A stretch of 64,000 bases of DNA, taken from contig JAUXRG010000090.1 in NCBI GenBank assembly GCA_030681795.1, positions 62,001 through 126,000 on the forward strand, given 5' to 3'. This DNA comes from Rubrivivax sp. (GTDB lineage: Bacteria; Pseudomonadota; Gammaproteobacteria; Burkholderiales; Burkholderiaceae_C). Below are positions 33,080 to 41,112 of this stretch, piece after piece (position 1 is the first letter of the stretch; every line of letters starts with the position of its first letter). The position numbers were made by a program, and so were the translations under genes. Below the pieces are notes generated by a model, which was given only the letters and a program-made list of their open reading frames with translations, ran no database searches and was not told where the DNA came from.

Positions 33080-34949
33080 GCATCCGGTTCACGCGCTGCA
33101 CGTAGGCCGCCGGATCTTCGAGCTGCCCGCCCTCGGCCAGCAAGGCCTGGTCGAAGAGGATCTGCGCCAGGTCGTCGAAGGCCGCGTCGCCCTCGCCCGA
33201 GGCCTCCAGCCGCTTGACCAGGCCATGCGCGGGGTTCACCTCCAGGATGGGCATTGCCTTGGGCGCGCTCTGCCCGGCCTGCTTGAGCAGGCGCGCCAGG
33301 TGCGAGCTCATGTCGCCTTCCTCGACGACGATGCAGGCCGCTGAATCGACCAGCCGCGTGGTCGCGCGCACGTCCTTGGCACGGTCCTTCAGCGCGGTCT
33401 TCAGGCGTTCGAGCACGGGCTGGAAGGCCGCGGCATCTTCCTCGGCCTGCTTCTTCTCGGCCTCGTCCTGCAGCTTGCCCAGGTCGACACCGCCCTTGGC
33501 CACGCTTTGCAGCGGCTTGCCGTCGAACTCGTACAGGTGCGACAGCATCCACTCGTCGACGCGGTCGGTGAGCAGCAGCACCTCGATGCCCTTCTTGCGG
33601 AAGATCTCCAGCTGCGGGCTGCTCTTGGCCGTGGCCAGGGTGTCGGCGGTGACGTAATAGATGGCCTCCTGGCCTTCCTTCATGCGACCCACGTAGTCCG
33701 TGAATGACACGCCCTGGTCGGCCTGCGTGCTGGCAAAGCGCAGCAGCTTGGCCAGACGCTCCTGGTTGGCATGGTCCTCGCCCATGCCTTCCTTGAGCAC
33801 GGCGCCGAACTGGGCCCAGAACTCGGCGTATTTGTCACCCTGGTTCTCGGCCACGTCTTCGAGCATGCTCAGCACGCGCTTGGTGCTTCCTTCGCGGATG
33901 GCCTTCACGTCGCGGCTTTCCTGCAGCAGCTCGCGGCTGACGTTCAGCGGCAGGTCGGCGCTGTCGATCACGCCCTTGACGAAACGCAGGTACACCGGCA
34001 TCAGCGCCTCGGCGTCGTCCATGATGAAGACGCGCTTGACGTACAGCTTCACGCCGCCGCGCTTGTCGCGGTTCCACAGATCGAAGGGCGCCTTGGCCGG
34101 CACGTAGAGCAGCTGGGTGTATTCGGTGCGGCCCTCGACGCGGTTGTGCGTGTAGGCCAGCGGCGCTTCCTGGTCGTAGCTGATCTGCTTGTAGAACTCC
34201 TGGTACTGCGCGTCGGTGATCTCGCTCTTGGGGCGTGTCCACAGCGCCGCGGCCTTGTTCACCGGCTCCCACTCTTCCGTGGTGACCTGTTCCTTCTTTT
34301 CCTCGTCCCACTTCGTCTTGGGCATCAGCACCGGCAGGCTGATGTGGTCGGAGTATTTGCTGATGATGCTCTTGAGCTTCCACGCGCTGAGGAACTCCTC
34401 CTCGCCGTCGCGCAGGTGCAGGATGACATCGGTGCCGCGCTCGGGCCGGGTGATGGTCTCGACCTCGAAGTCGCCCGCGCCTTCGCTGCTCCAGCGCACG
34501 CCGTCGTCGGCCATGAGCCCGGCGCGGCGCGTTTCCACCGTCAGGCGGTCGGCGACGATGAAGCCCGAGTAGAAGCCCACGCCGAACTGGCCGATCAGGT
34601 TGGCGTCCTTCTTCTGCTCGCCCTCGAGCTTGGCCATGAACTCGCGCGTGCCGCTCTTGGCAATGGTGCCCAGGTGCGCCACGGCTTCCTCGGCGCTCAT
34701 GCCGATGCCGTTGTCGCGGATGGTGATGGTCTTCTTCTCGGCGTCGAACCAGACGCGGATCTCCAGGTTCGGCGCCTCTTCGTACAGCGCGCTGTGGTCC
34801 AGCGCCTCGAAGCGCAGCTTGTCGCAGGCATCGGACGCGTTCGATACCAGCTCGCGCAGGAAGATTTCCTTGTTGCTGTATAGCGAGTGCGTGACGAGGT
34901 GCAGGATCTGCTTGACCTCAGCCTGGAATGACAGGGTTTGCTTGTCCAT
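33063..34949 (-). CDS. htpG: Molecular chaperone HtpG (bacterial Hsp90)
   Basis: A 628-residue Hsp90 with the complete three-domain layout. N-terminal GHKL ATPase: [15 protein letters not shown] (Glu33 region), [40 protein letters not shown], and GTDVILHL. Middle domain: [15 protein letters not shown] with the catalytic-loop Arg, [14 protein letters not shown]-terminal dimer domain to ARLLKQAGQ...[15 protein letters not shown] at 34947-34949 ([28 protein letters not shown]). A sigma32-like promoter lies 65-92 bp upstream, consistent with heat-shock control. Converges with srkA (17-bp overlap). Confidence 0.98.
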   Translation of the reverse strand: MDKQTLSFQAEVKQILHLVTHSLYSNKEIFLRELVSNASDACDKLRFEALDHSALYEEAPNLEIRVWFDAEKKTITIRDNGIGMSAEEAVAHLGTIAKSGTREFMAKLEGEQKKDANLIGQFGVGFYSGFIVADRLTVETRRAGLMADDGVRWSSEGAGDFEVETITRPERGTDVILHLRDGEEEFLSAWKLKSIISKYSDHISLPVLMPKTKWDEEKKEQVTTEEWEPVNKAAALWTRPKSEITDAQYQEFYKQISYDQEAPLAYTHNRVEGRTEYTQLLYVPAKAPFDLWNRDKRGGVKLYVKRVFIMDDAEALMPVYLRFVKGVIDSADLPLNVSRELLQESRDVKAIREGSTKRVLSMLEDVAENQGDKYAEFWAQFGAVLKEGMGEDHANQERLAKLLRFASTQADQGVSFTDYVGRMKEGQEAIYYVTADTLATAKSSPQLEIFRKKGIEVLLLTDRVDEWMLSHLYEFDGKPLQSVAKGGVDLGKLQDEAEKKQAEEDAAAFQPVLERLKTALKDRAKDVRATTRLVDSAACIVVEEGDMSSHLARLLKQAGQSAPKAMPILEVNPAHGLVKRLEASGEGDAAFDDLAQILFDQALLAEGGQLEDPAAYVQRVNRMLTAAA

Positions 34950-35013
34950 GGTCGTTCTTGTGGCGTGTGAGTGCAAAGAAAGGCGCTGCCGGCTGGCCGC
35001 GCGCAACGGGTTA

Positions 35014-35041
35014 TTTTTGGGGCGCCAAGCGCCGTTTCAAG
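35014..35041 (-). promoter_or_regulatory. Sigma32 (heat-shock) promoter of htpG
   Basis: On the minus strand, CTTGAAA (35041-35035) is followed after 12 bp by CCCCAAAAA (35022-35014). This closely matches the sigma32 pattern CTTGAAA-N11-16-CCCCATNT. Transcription would start near 35005, about 55 nt before the htpG ATG. The -35 element contains the stop codon of the RIO kinase gene (TGA of CTTGAAA). Confidence 0.75.
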
Positions 35042-35900
35042 GGCCCGGATTTTGCATCCGCAGGCGCCGGGCGGCTTCCTCGGCCCGCGCGTCGTCGATC
35101 TCGCGCACCACTTGCCCCAGGTCCACGGGGCCGGTGGCGCCGACGTGGCGGCCGGTCAGCGGGCTGTCGACGCGCAACAGGCCCTTCTCGTATAACGCCC
35201 AGATCTCGGGGCCGTACTGCGAGTGCAGCAGGGCCGGCGCGAAGCGGCCGAAGAAGTCGCGCAGGTTGTTCACGTCGCGCAGCAGCATGCGCTGGGCGTG
35301 GTTGTTGCCGGCGGCGTCCACGGCCTGGGGCAGGTCGATGATCACCGGCCAGGGCTGGCCCTCGTGGGCGCCGAGCAGGATGTTGAATTCCGAAAGATCC
35401 CCGTGCACGACGCCGGCGCACAGCATGCGCAGCACTTCGGTCAGCAGGGTGGCGTGGTGGGCCTTGGCTTCCTCGGCCGTGAAGTCGACGTCGTTCAGGC
35501 GCGGCGCGGCTTCGCCATCGGCGTTGGTCACCAGTTCCATCAGCAGCACGCCTTCGTGGAAGTTGATGGGCCGGGGCACGCGCACGCCGGCGGCGGCGAG
35601 ACGGTAGAGGGCGTCCACCTCGGCGTTCTGCCAGGCCGCTTCCTGCGCTTCGCGGCCGAAGCGCGTGCCCTTGGCCATGGCGCGCTTCTCACGGCTGTTC
35701 TTCACCTTGCGGTTCTCGGTGTAGTCCACCGCCTGGCGGAAGCTGCGGTTGTTGGCTTCCTTGTAGACCTTGGCGCACAGCACCTCGTCGCCGCGGCGCA
35801 CCACGAAGACGGCGGCTTCCTTGCCGCTCATGAGCTGGCGCAGCACGGCGTCGATGAGGCCTTCGTCGATCAGCGCCTGCAGGCGTTTGGGTGCTTTCAT
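35037..35900 (-). CDS. RIO-type serine protein kinase (bacterial RIO1)
   Basis: A 287-residue member of the RIO kinase family. The N-lobe has AAVFVVRRGDEVLCAKVYKEANNRSFRQAVDY (ATP-site Lys in CAKVY and the RIO1-type flexible loop), TRFGREAQEAAWQNAEVDALYRL follows, the catalytic loop is AGVVHGDLSEFNILLG, and the metal loop is PVIIDLPQAVD (DLPQ in place of DFG, RIO style). No N-terminal winged-helix as in RIO2, so this is the short bacterial form. The function in bacteria is unclear. I chose ATG at 35898-35900 (MKAPKRLQALIDEGLIDAV). Its stop lies inside the htpG heat-shock promoter. Confidence 0.88.
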   Translation of the reverse strand: MKAPKRLQALIDEGLIDAVLRQLMSGKEAAVFVVRRGDEVLCAKVYKEANNRSFRQAVDYTENRKVKNSREKRAMAKGTRFGREAQEAAWQNAEVDALYRLAAAGVRVPRPINFHEGVLLMELVTNADGEAAPRLNDVDFTAEEAKAHHATLLTEVLRMLCAGVVHGDLSEFNILLGAHEGQPWPVIIDLPQAVDAAGNNHAQRMLLRDVNNLRDFFGRFAPALLHSQYGPEIWALYEKGLLRVDSPLTGRHVGATGPVDLGQVVREIDDARAEEAARRLRMQNPGP

Positions 35901-35980
35901 CGCCCGATTCTGGGGGCAAGGCCCTGCCGGTTCGGGCCTGGGGCTGTCGATGCGTTGCCAGATGGGGCGCCGTCGGGCGC

Positions 35981-36679
35981 CTACGCGAAGTAACGCGCCT
36001 TCATGCGTTGGCAATAGGCTTCGAGCGTGGGCCGGGCGCGCGCGTGGCGCTGGATCGGCGAATCGACCGGCGCCCACAGCAGGTTGGCCAGGAAGGCATG
36101 CGCCGTGGCGTCCAGCGAGCTGGGCTTTTCGCCCAGCATGAAGGGCTTGTCGGCGAGGAAGTCGGCCACCGCGCCCACGTCGCGGCAGCCGATGGCGTGG
36201 ATCTCGGCGTCGCTGTGTCGGCCCATGCCCTGGCCCTTCATCTCGGCGACCAGGCTGCGCCGGGCCAGGGCCGGCACGAACCACCGCAGCGGCACCGGCA
36301 GGCGGCCGAAAAAGGCTTGGCGCGTCATCGCCCAGCCCTCGGGCTGCACCCAGCGGGTGTGCACCACGGCCCAGTAGAGGTTCTCTTCGAACAAGCGCTG
36401 GAAGGCCGTGGCCAGCGCACGCTCGGACGGCGTCAGCGCGCCGTCCAGCGGGTCGCCGTAGCGGCCCTTCAGGTAGTCGATGACGAAGCTGGAGTCGGCG
36501 ACGACGGTGCCGTCGTCGTCGATATACGGCAGCTTCTTCTTCGGCGCCTTCATCAGGTCGCCGCTGTTGACCAACTCGAAGGGCAGCGCCGCCATGCGCA
36601 GGTAGGTCTCCAGCTTCATGCAGAAGGGGCTGGCGTTGGGCAGGCCGAATGCCGGTGCGAACTGGATGAGCTTGATCAT
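35981..36679 (-). CDS. Glutathione S-transferase family protein (FAXC/metaxin-like)
   Basis: A 232-residue GST-fold protein: thioredoxin-like N-domain (IKLIQFAPAFGLPNASPFCMKLETYLRMAALPFE, KKKLPYIDDDGTVVADSSFVIDYLK with the cis-Pro and SSFVIDYL glutathione site) and a helical C-domain (about 85-225), with LGEKPSSLDATAHAFLANLL typical of the failed-axon-connections/metaxin subgroup. ATG at 36677-36679. It lies 80 bp upstream of the RIO kinase gene on the same strand and is divergent from fpr (174 bp). A detoxification role is family knowledge; the substrate is unknown. Confidence 0.87.
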   Translation of the reverse strand: MIKLIQFAPAFGLPNASPFCMKLETYLRMAALPFELVNSGDLMKAPKKKLPYIDDDGTVVADSSFVIDYLKGRYGDPLDGALTPSERALATAFQRLFEENLYWAVVHTRWVQPEGWAMTRQAFFGRLPVPLRWFVPALARRSLVAEMKGQGMGRHSDAEIHAIGCRDVGAVADFLADKPFMLGEKPSSLDATAHAFLANLLWAPVDSPIQRHARARPTLEAYCQRMKARYFA

Positions 36680-36853
36680 GGTGTCCCCGTGCCGCAAGCC
36701 TGCGGCTGCAGCTGCCACGGTAGAGGCCCGGAGGTCGATGGTCAACCGGCGGGACCCGATGACGGCTTCACCGGCCCTGGAACGCGGGCTGCCAGCGGGA
36801 ATCCTCTGGGTGGGACCGGTAAACTCGCTGCCGATTCCGACTTCAACCCTGCC

Positions 36854-37627
36854 ATGAGCGCCTTCAACGAAGAACGCGTGTTGAGCGTCCACCACTGGAC
36901 CGACCGCCTGTTCACCTTCACGACCACGCGCGACCCGGCGCTGCGCTTCTCCAATGGTCACTTCACGATGATCGGCCTGCGCGTGAACGGCAAGCCGCTG
37001 CTGCGCGCCTACAGCATCGTCAGCGCCAACTACGAGGACCACCTCGAATTCCTGAGCATCAAGGTGCCCGACGGGCCGCTCACCTCGCGTCTGGCACACA
37101 TCCAGGTCGGCGACACCCTCATCGTCGGCAAGAAGCCCACCGGCACCCTGGTGGTGGACTACCTGCTGCCGGGAAAGCGCCTGTACATGCTCTCTACCGG
37201 CACCGGGCTGGCGCCCTTCATGAGCATCGTGCGCGATCCCGAGACCTACGAGAAATTCGAGCAGCTCATCCTCGTGCACGGCGTGCGCCAGGTCGACGAA
37301 CTGGCCTACCACGACGCGCTGGTGGAACACCTGCCCAGCCATGAAATCCTGGGCAACCTGGTGACGAGCAAGCTGCGCTACTACCCCACCGTCACGCGCG
37401 AGGCCTGGCGCAACATGGGGCGCGTGACCGAGTTGATCGAGAGCGGCAAGCTGGCCGCGGACCTGCAGCTGCCGCCGCTGGACCCGGCGAACGACCGCGT
37501 GATGATCTGCGGCAGCCCGGCCATGTTGCGCGACCTGAAGACGCTGCTCGAGCACCGCGGCTTCAAGGAAGGCAATACCTCCACGCCGGGTGATTTCGTG
37601 ATCGAGCGCGCCTTCGCCGAGCCGTAG
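36854..37627 (+). CDS. fpr: Ferredoxin/flavodoxin-NADP+ reductase
   Basis: A 257-residue FAD enzyme that transfers electrons between NADPH and ferredoxin or flavodoxin. The FAD site is LLRAYSIVSANYEDHLEFLSIKV (RxYS motif), followed by GPLTSRLAHIQVGD and KPTGTLVVDYLLPGKRLYMLSTGTGLAPFMSIVRD (NADP site; STGTGLAPF) and MICGSPAMLRDLKTLL. The C-terminus has the FVIERAFAEP tail typical of bacterial subclass I (Azotobacter/Rhodobacter-type) Fpr. ATG at 36854; upstream open frame has no family similarity. It stands alone, converging with the gene at 37652. Confidence 0.95.
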   Translation: MSAFNEERVLSVHHWTDRLFTFTTTRDPALRFSNGHFTMIGLRVNGKPLLRAYSIVSANYEDHLEFLSIKVPDGPLTSRLAHIQVGDTLIVGKKPTGTLVVDYLLPGKRLYMLSTGTGLAPFMSIVRDPETYEKFEQLILVHGVRQVDELAYHDALVEHLPSHEILGNLVTSKLRYYPTVTREAWRNMGRVTELIESGKLAADLQLPPLDPANDRVMICGSPAMLRDLKTLLEHRGFKEGNTSTPGDFVIERAFAEP

Positions 37628-37651
37628 CGCCCCCGCCACCGGGGCCGGCGT

Positions 37652-38548
37652 TCATCGCCTGACCTGCCCAAGAATCCGGTCGGCCTCGGTGCGCCAATCG
37701 GCGCTGCGGGCAAATTCCGGGTGGCCGCGCTCGCCGAACAGGCCACCATCGGCCAGGTCGGCCACCCAGGCCTGGCGCTCGGCCGTGCCGCTGGCGCTCC
37801 AGGGCGCGAGGCCGGCTTCGCGCACCGTCTGGGCCACCTCGCGCATTTCTTCGCTGCGGCGCCGGCCGTGCTCGATGGCGCGCTGGAAGAAGAAGGCGGC
37901 CTGACTTTCCCAATCGACGCCGGGGAAGGTCTCCACCAGCGAAGCGATCACCGCATCTTCCACGCCGTAGTGACGCGCGGCGGTGAAGCTCTCGATGACC
38001 ATGGCTTCCAGGCCCTTGATCATCACGCTGCGGCACATCTTGGTGGCCGAGGCCACGCCGAGCTTTTCGCTGGCGATCCTGGCCTTGAACCCGAGGCCGG
38101 CGAGCACCGGCTCGAGCGCGCACGCGTGCGGCCCTCCCAACAGCAAGGGCACCTGGATGCGGTACGGCGGCACCGAGGTCATCACCGCGCCTTCGACATA
38201 GCGGCCGCCGGCGGCGTCGATCAGTTCGGCCGCGCGGCTCTTGGCGCCCGGCGAGGCCGAGTTGAAGTCGAGGAAGAACGCACCATGCCGGATCGCTGGC
38301 GCGCAGGCCTGCGCCACCGCCACCGCCTGGCTGGCGGTCACCGCCGAGACGATGAGATCCACACCGTGCACCGCCTGCGCGTGCGCCGCGCCCAGCGTCA
38401 CCCCGTGCCGCGCCGCGTGCTCGCGCAGCGGCTGGCCGTGGTCGGTATCGAGCTTGAGGTCGTAGGTGCTGACGGCCACCTCCTGGGCACGCAGGTCCTC
38501 GGCCAGGATGCGCCCGACCTCGCCGTAGCCTATCAACGCAATATTCAT
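37652..38548 (-). CDS. NAD(P)-dependent oxidoreductase (6PGDH/HIBADH-like, DUF1932)
   Basis: A 298-residue dehydrogenase of the beta-hydroxyacid family. The Rossmann start is MNIALIGYGEVGRILAEDLR (GxGxxG), then LIVSAVTASQAVAVAQ, FLDFNSASPGAKSRAAELI (catalytic-site segment), the helical C-domain containing KMCRSVMIKGLEAMVIESFTAARHYGVED (Lys + Asn/Glu region; here KMCRS), and a DUF1932-type C-terminus (AIEHGRRRSEEMREVAQTVREAGL). The substrate is unknown. ATG at 38546-38548; it diverges from the panE-like gene by 155 bp. Confidence 0.85.
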   Translation of the reverse strand: MNIALIGYGEVGRILAEDLRAQEVAVSTYDLKLDTDHGQPLREHAARHGVTLGAAHAQAVHGVDLIVSAVTASQAVAVAQACAPAIRHGAFFLDFNSASPGAKSRAAELIDAAGGRYVEGAVMTSVPPYRIQVPLLLGGPHACALEPVLAGLGFKARIASEKLGVASATKMCRSVMIKGLEAMVIESFTAARHYGVEDAVIASLVETFPGVDWESQAAFFFQRAIEHGRRRSEEMREVAQTVREAGLAPWSASGTAERQAWVADLADGGLFGERGHPEFARSADWRTEADRILGQVRR

Positions 38549-38703
38549 ATCGTTCGATGCAGTGAAGGATGGCGATCTCCCGCCAGGCCGGATTCTTGAC
38601 CCTGGCAGCCGATTCATCAACGCAGCGGGTCCGAACTGTAGACCCCATGCCGGCGCCAGGCGCCTAGACTGGCGGCCATGCCTCTTTCAGTCGGGTTGTG
38701 CTC

Positions 38704-39702
38704 ATGAAAGTCTGCATCGTCGGCCTCGGCGCCATCGGCGGCCTGTTGGCCGGCTGGATCGGCAGCCGCCTGCCGGCCGGCCGGGTCGAACTGTCGGCCT
38801 ATGCGCGCGGGCAGACCCTGGCCGCCGTGCGCAGCCGTGGCCTGCAATTGCAGGACGCCCTGGGCGAGAAGCTCGTGCCGCTGCATGCCAGCGACCGCGC
38901 CGAGGCCCTGGGGCCGCAGGACCTGGTGATCGTCGCCGTGAAGGCCCCGGCGCTGGCCGCCGTCGCGCCGGCCGTGCATGCCCTGTGCGGCCCCGCCACC
39001 CAGGTGCTCACGGCCATGAACGGTGTGCCCTGGTGGTTCTTCGACGGCCTGGGCGGCCCCTGCGACGGGCTGGCGCTCCAGGCGGTGGACCCGGGCGGGG
39101 CGATCGCTGCGGCGATCCCCCGCGCGCAGGTCGTCGGCTGCGTGGTGCATGTCTCGAGCACCACGCCGGCACCGGGCAGCGTGCGGCATGTCAACGGCGA
39201 CGGGCTGATCATCGGCCGGCCCGCGGGCGGCCGCGACGCCGGCCTCCTTGCCCTGGCCGCGCTGCTCGGCGAAGCCGGCTTCGCCGTCACGGTGTCGCAG
39301 CGCATCCAGCGCGAGCTGTGGTTCAAGCTCTGGGGCAATATGACGATGAACCCGGTCTCGGCGCTGACCGGCGCGCCCTGCGACCGCATCCTCGACGACC
39401 CCCTGGTGCGCGGCTTTTGCAGCGCCGTGATGCTCGAGGCCCAGGCCGTCGGCGCGGCCTTCGGCATCCCCATCGCCGAGCCGCCCGAAGACCGTCATGC
39501 GGTAACGCGCAAGCTCGGCAGCTTCAAGACCTCGATGCTGCAGGACGCCCAGGCCGGCCGCCCGCTGGAGCTCGACGCGCTGGTCGGGGCCGTGCGCGAG
39601 ATCGGCCAGCACCTGGGCCTGGCCACGCCGAATATCGATGCGCTCTTCGGCCTGACCCGGCTGATGGCCCGCGAGCGCGGGCTGTACAGGCCCGCTGCCT
39701 GA
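38704..39702 (+). CDS. panE: 2-dehydropantoate 2-reductase (ketopantoate reductase family)
   Basis: A 332-residue NADPH enzyme. N-terminal KVCIVGLGAIGGLLAGWIG (GxGAIG), then VIVAVKAPAL, TAMNGVPWWFFDGL (Asn of the NG-type motif), and the C-domain IQRELWFKLWGNMTMNPVSALTGAPCDRIL (catalytic Lys in WFKLWGN) and HAVTRKLGSFKTSMLQDAQAGRPLELDALVGAVREIG (Glu in LELDAL). In pantothenate/CoA synthesis it reduces ketopantoate to pantoate, but many paralogues act on other 2-keto acids. The start is ATG at 38704; a GTG two codons earlier is less likely. Confidence 0.88.
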   Translation: MKVCIVGLGAIGGLLAGWIGSRLPAGRVELSAYARGQTLAAVRSRGLQLQDALGEKLVPLHASDRAEALGPQDLVIVAVKAPALAAVAPAVHALCGPATQVLTAMNGVPWWFFDGLGGPCDGLALQAVDPGGAIAAAIPRAQVVGCVVHVSSTTPAPGSVRHVNGDGLIIGRPAGGRDAGLLALAALLGEAGFAVTVSQRIQRELWFKLWGNMTMNPVSALTGAPCDRILDDPLVRGFCSAVMLEAQAVGAAFGIPIAEPPEDRHAVTRKLGSFKTSMLQDAQAGRPLELDALVGAVREIGQHLGLATPNIDALFGLTRLMARERGLYRPAA

Positions 39703-39728
39703 AGCCGCAGCCCGCGGGGCAGCGCGCC

Positions 39729-40145
39729 TCAGGTCTTGACCAGCCCCGACACCACCGCCGTGGTGGCTTCCTTGAGCTTGTCGCGCGCCAAGGCCTTGCA
39801 CTGGTCGGCGCCGGCTTTGGCCAGGGCATCGAAGGCCGTCGCAGTCTTCTGTGGGCGCAAGAGCACGGCCTTCATCGCCGGCGTCAAGGGCACCAGCATC
39901 ACGCGCGCCGTCACCACGCAGGTATCGCCGCGGACCAGGCCCCCTTCGACCTGGCTGACAAAGGCGTATTTGCTGGCCGGATAGAGCTTCCACACCTTGG
40001 CCGGAATGTTTTCCGCCATCACGCCCTTGGCCGCCGCCTCGTCGATGAGCGCGCGAGCCGAGTGGTCGACGAGGTTGGTCTTTGGCGCGGCGGCCGATGC
40101 CGCCAACGACAGCAGGACGGCGGAGAGCGCGATCGCGTTTTTCAT
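39729..40145 (-). CDS. Hypothetical secreted protein (138 aa)
   Basis: A 138-residue exported protein with a signal peptide MKNAIALSAVLLSLAASAAA and a mature part that starts PKTNLVDHSARALIDEAAAKGVMAENIPAKVWKLYPASKYAFVSQVEGGLVRGDTCVVTARVMLVPLTPAMKAVLLRPQKTATAF and ends ALARDKLKEATTAVVSGLVK. It contains two cysteines (DTCVV, DQCKA) that could form a disulfide. I do not recognise a family. It lies 79 bp downstream of the cNMP-binding protein gene on the same strand and converges with panE. Confidence 0.75.
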   Translation of the reverse strand: MKNAIALSAVLLSLAASAAAPKTNLVDHSARALIDEAAAKGVMAENIPAKVWKLYPASKYAFVSQVEGGLVRGDTCVVTARVMLVPLTPAMKAVLLRPQKTATAFDALAKAGADQCKALARDKLKEATTAVVSGLVKT

Positions 40146-40224
40146 TGGGCACCTGTGCAGGGTTGGAGGCGACTTGCCAGCCGCAGGACGGGGCATGCGG
40201 CGGGCGCCGCGGGCTGCAGTGTAA

Positions 40225-40923
40225 TCAGGTCGAGGGCCGTTCGAAGTCCGTCGGCGGGGCCCGCAAGCGCTCCACATCCTGGCTCAGGCGGCCGGCGATC
40301 AGGCGCATCACCTCGAGGCCGAAATCGGGGTTCTGATGGACGAGTTGCCTGAACGTGGTGGCATCGATGGACAGCACCGTGCACTCGGTGGTGCAGCGCG
40401 CGCTGCTGCTGCGGCGGCCATCGGGCGCGAAGAAGGCGATCTCGCCGAACATCTGCCCGGCCGCGATGGTCCGCCCCACTTCGGGGAACTCGACCCGGCC
40501 CGCGGCCAGGAAGTAGAGCCGGTCGGCCGGCGCTCCGCGCTTGAAGATCGTGCGCCCGGCCTTCAGGCGGCGGCTGCGCATGTAGGGGCGCAGCCAGATC
40601 TCCAACTGCCGCGGGTCGGCGGTGGCCGCCGAGACACGCTGCGTCAGGCGCACCATCTGCCACACGCGCCACAGGTTCACCGGCAGCAGCACGGCGTGCA
40701 GCGCCACCATGAGCGGCACCGGATACACCAGGCCATAGGCGATGAAGCCCGCGTTGCTGCCCACCGCCAGCCAGCGCAGCGGAATCATGGTCCTGACGAA
40801 CGCACTGACGATCACGAGCAGCGCCGCCACGGCCGCAGAGGCCACGGCGATCAGCTGATCGGGGCGCGCGAGCAAGGCCCCGAAATGATCGGCCTGTTGT
40901 GCCAGGGCATCGAATAGCTGCAC
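40225..40923 (-). CDS. Membrane-anchored cyclic nucleotide-binding protein
   Basis: A 232-residue protein that joins two to three N-terminal membrane helices (about residues 27-47, 56-72, 75-95; LIAVASAAVAALLVIVSAF, RWLAVGSNAGFIAYGLVYPVPLMVALHAVLLPVNLWRVW) to a C-terminal CAP_ED domain (about 120-225). The phosphate-binding cassette reads GQMFGEIAFFAPDGRRSSSARC, keeping the Glu and an Arg/Ser run, so cAMP or cGMP binding is possible. There is no DNA-binding or catalytic domain. The layout resembles Popeye-domain proteins. Start GTG at 40921-40923 has AGGAGG 4-5 bases upstream. Divergent from the Pat-type acetyltransferase gene. Confidence 0.82.
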   Translation of the reverse strand: MQLFDALAQQADHFGALLARPDQLIAVASAAVAALLVIVSAFVRTMIPLRWLAVGSNAGFIAYGLVYPVPLMVALHAVLLPVNLWRVWQMVRLTQRVSAATADPRQLEIWLRPYMRSRRLKAGRTIFKRGAPADRLYFLAAGRVEFPEVGRTIAAGQMFGEIAFFAPDGRRSSSARCTTECTVLSIDATTFRQLVHQNPDFGLEVMRLIAGRLSQDVERLRAPPTDFERPST

Positions 40924-41112
40924 GCTGCCTCCTGCGGTGGCGGGCCGCGGCACCCCTGCACCGGCCACGCCCCGGGAGCGAAGTATCGGGCGAGACGTGG
41001 GTTTTCTGGCCCCCCCTGTCGACCATGCTGCTGCGCAACATGATGCAGGTCATACCGGAACGCGCGGCATCGGTCTATGCTGGCTGTGTTCTCGTGCCAT
41101 CAGGACATACCC

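Noticed and set aside
37628-37651. Possible terminator CCCCG-CCAC-CGGGG between fpr and the gene at 37652
   Set aside because: Only a 5-bp stem and no T-run; too weak to call.
41077-41112. Upstream ATG start for the Pat-type protein
   Set aside because: It overlaps a TATGCT -10-like element and has no ribosome site; the GTG at 41113 has CAGGA upstream.
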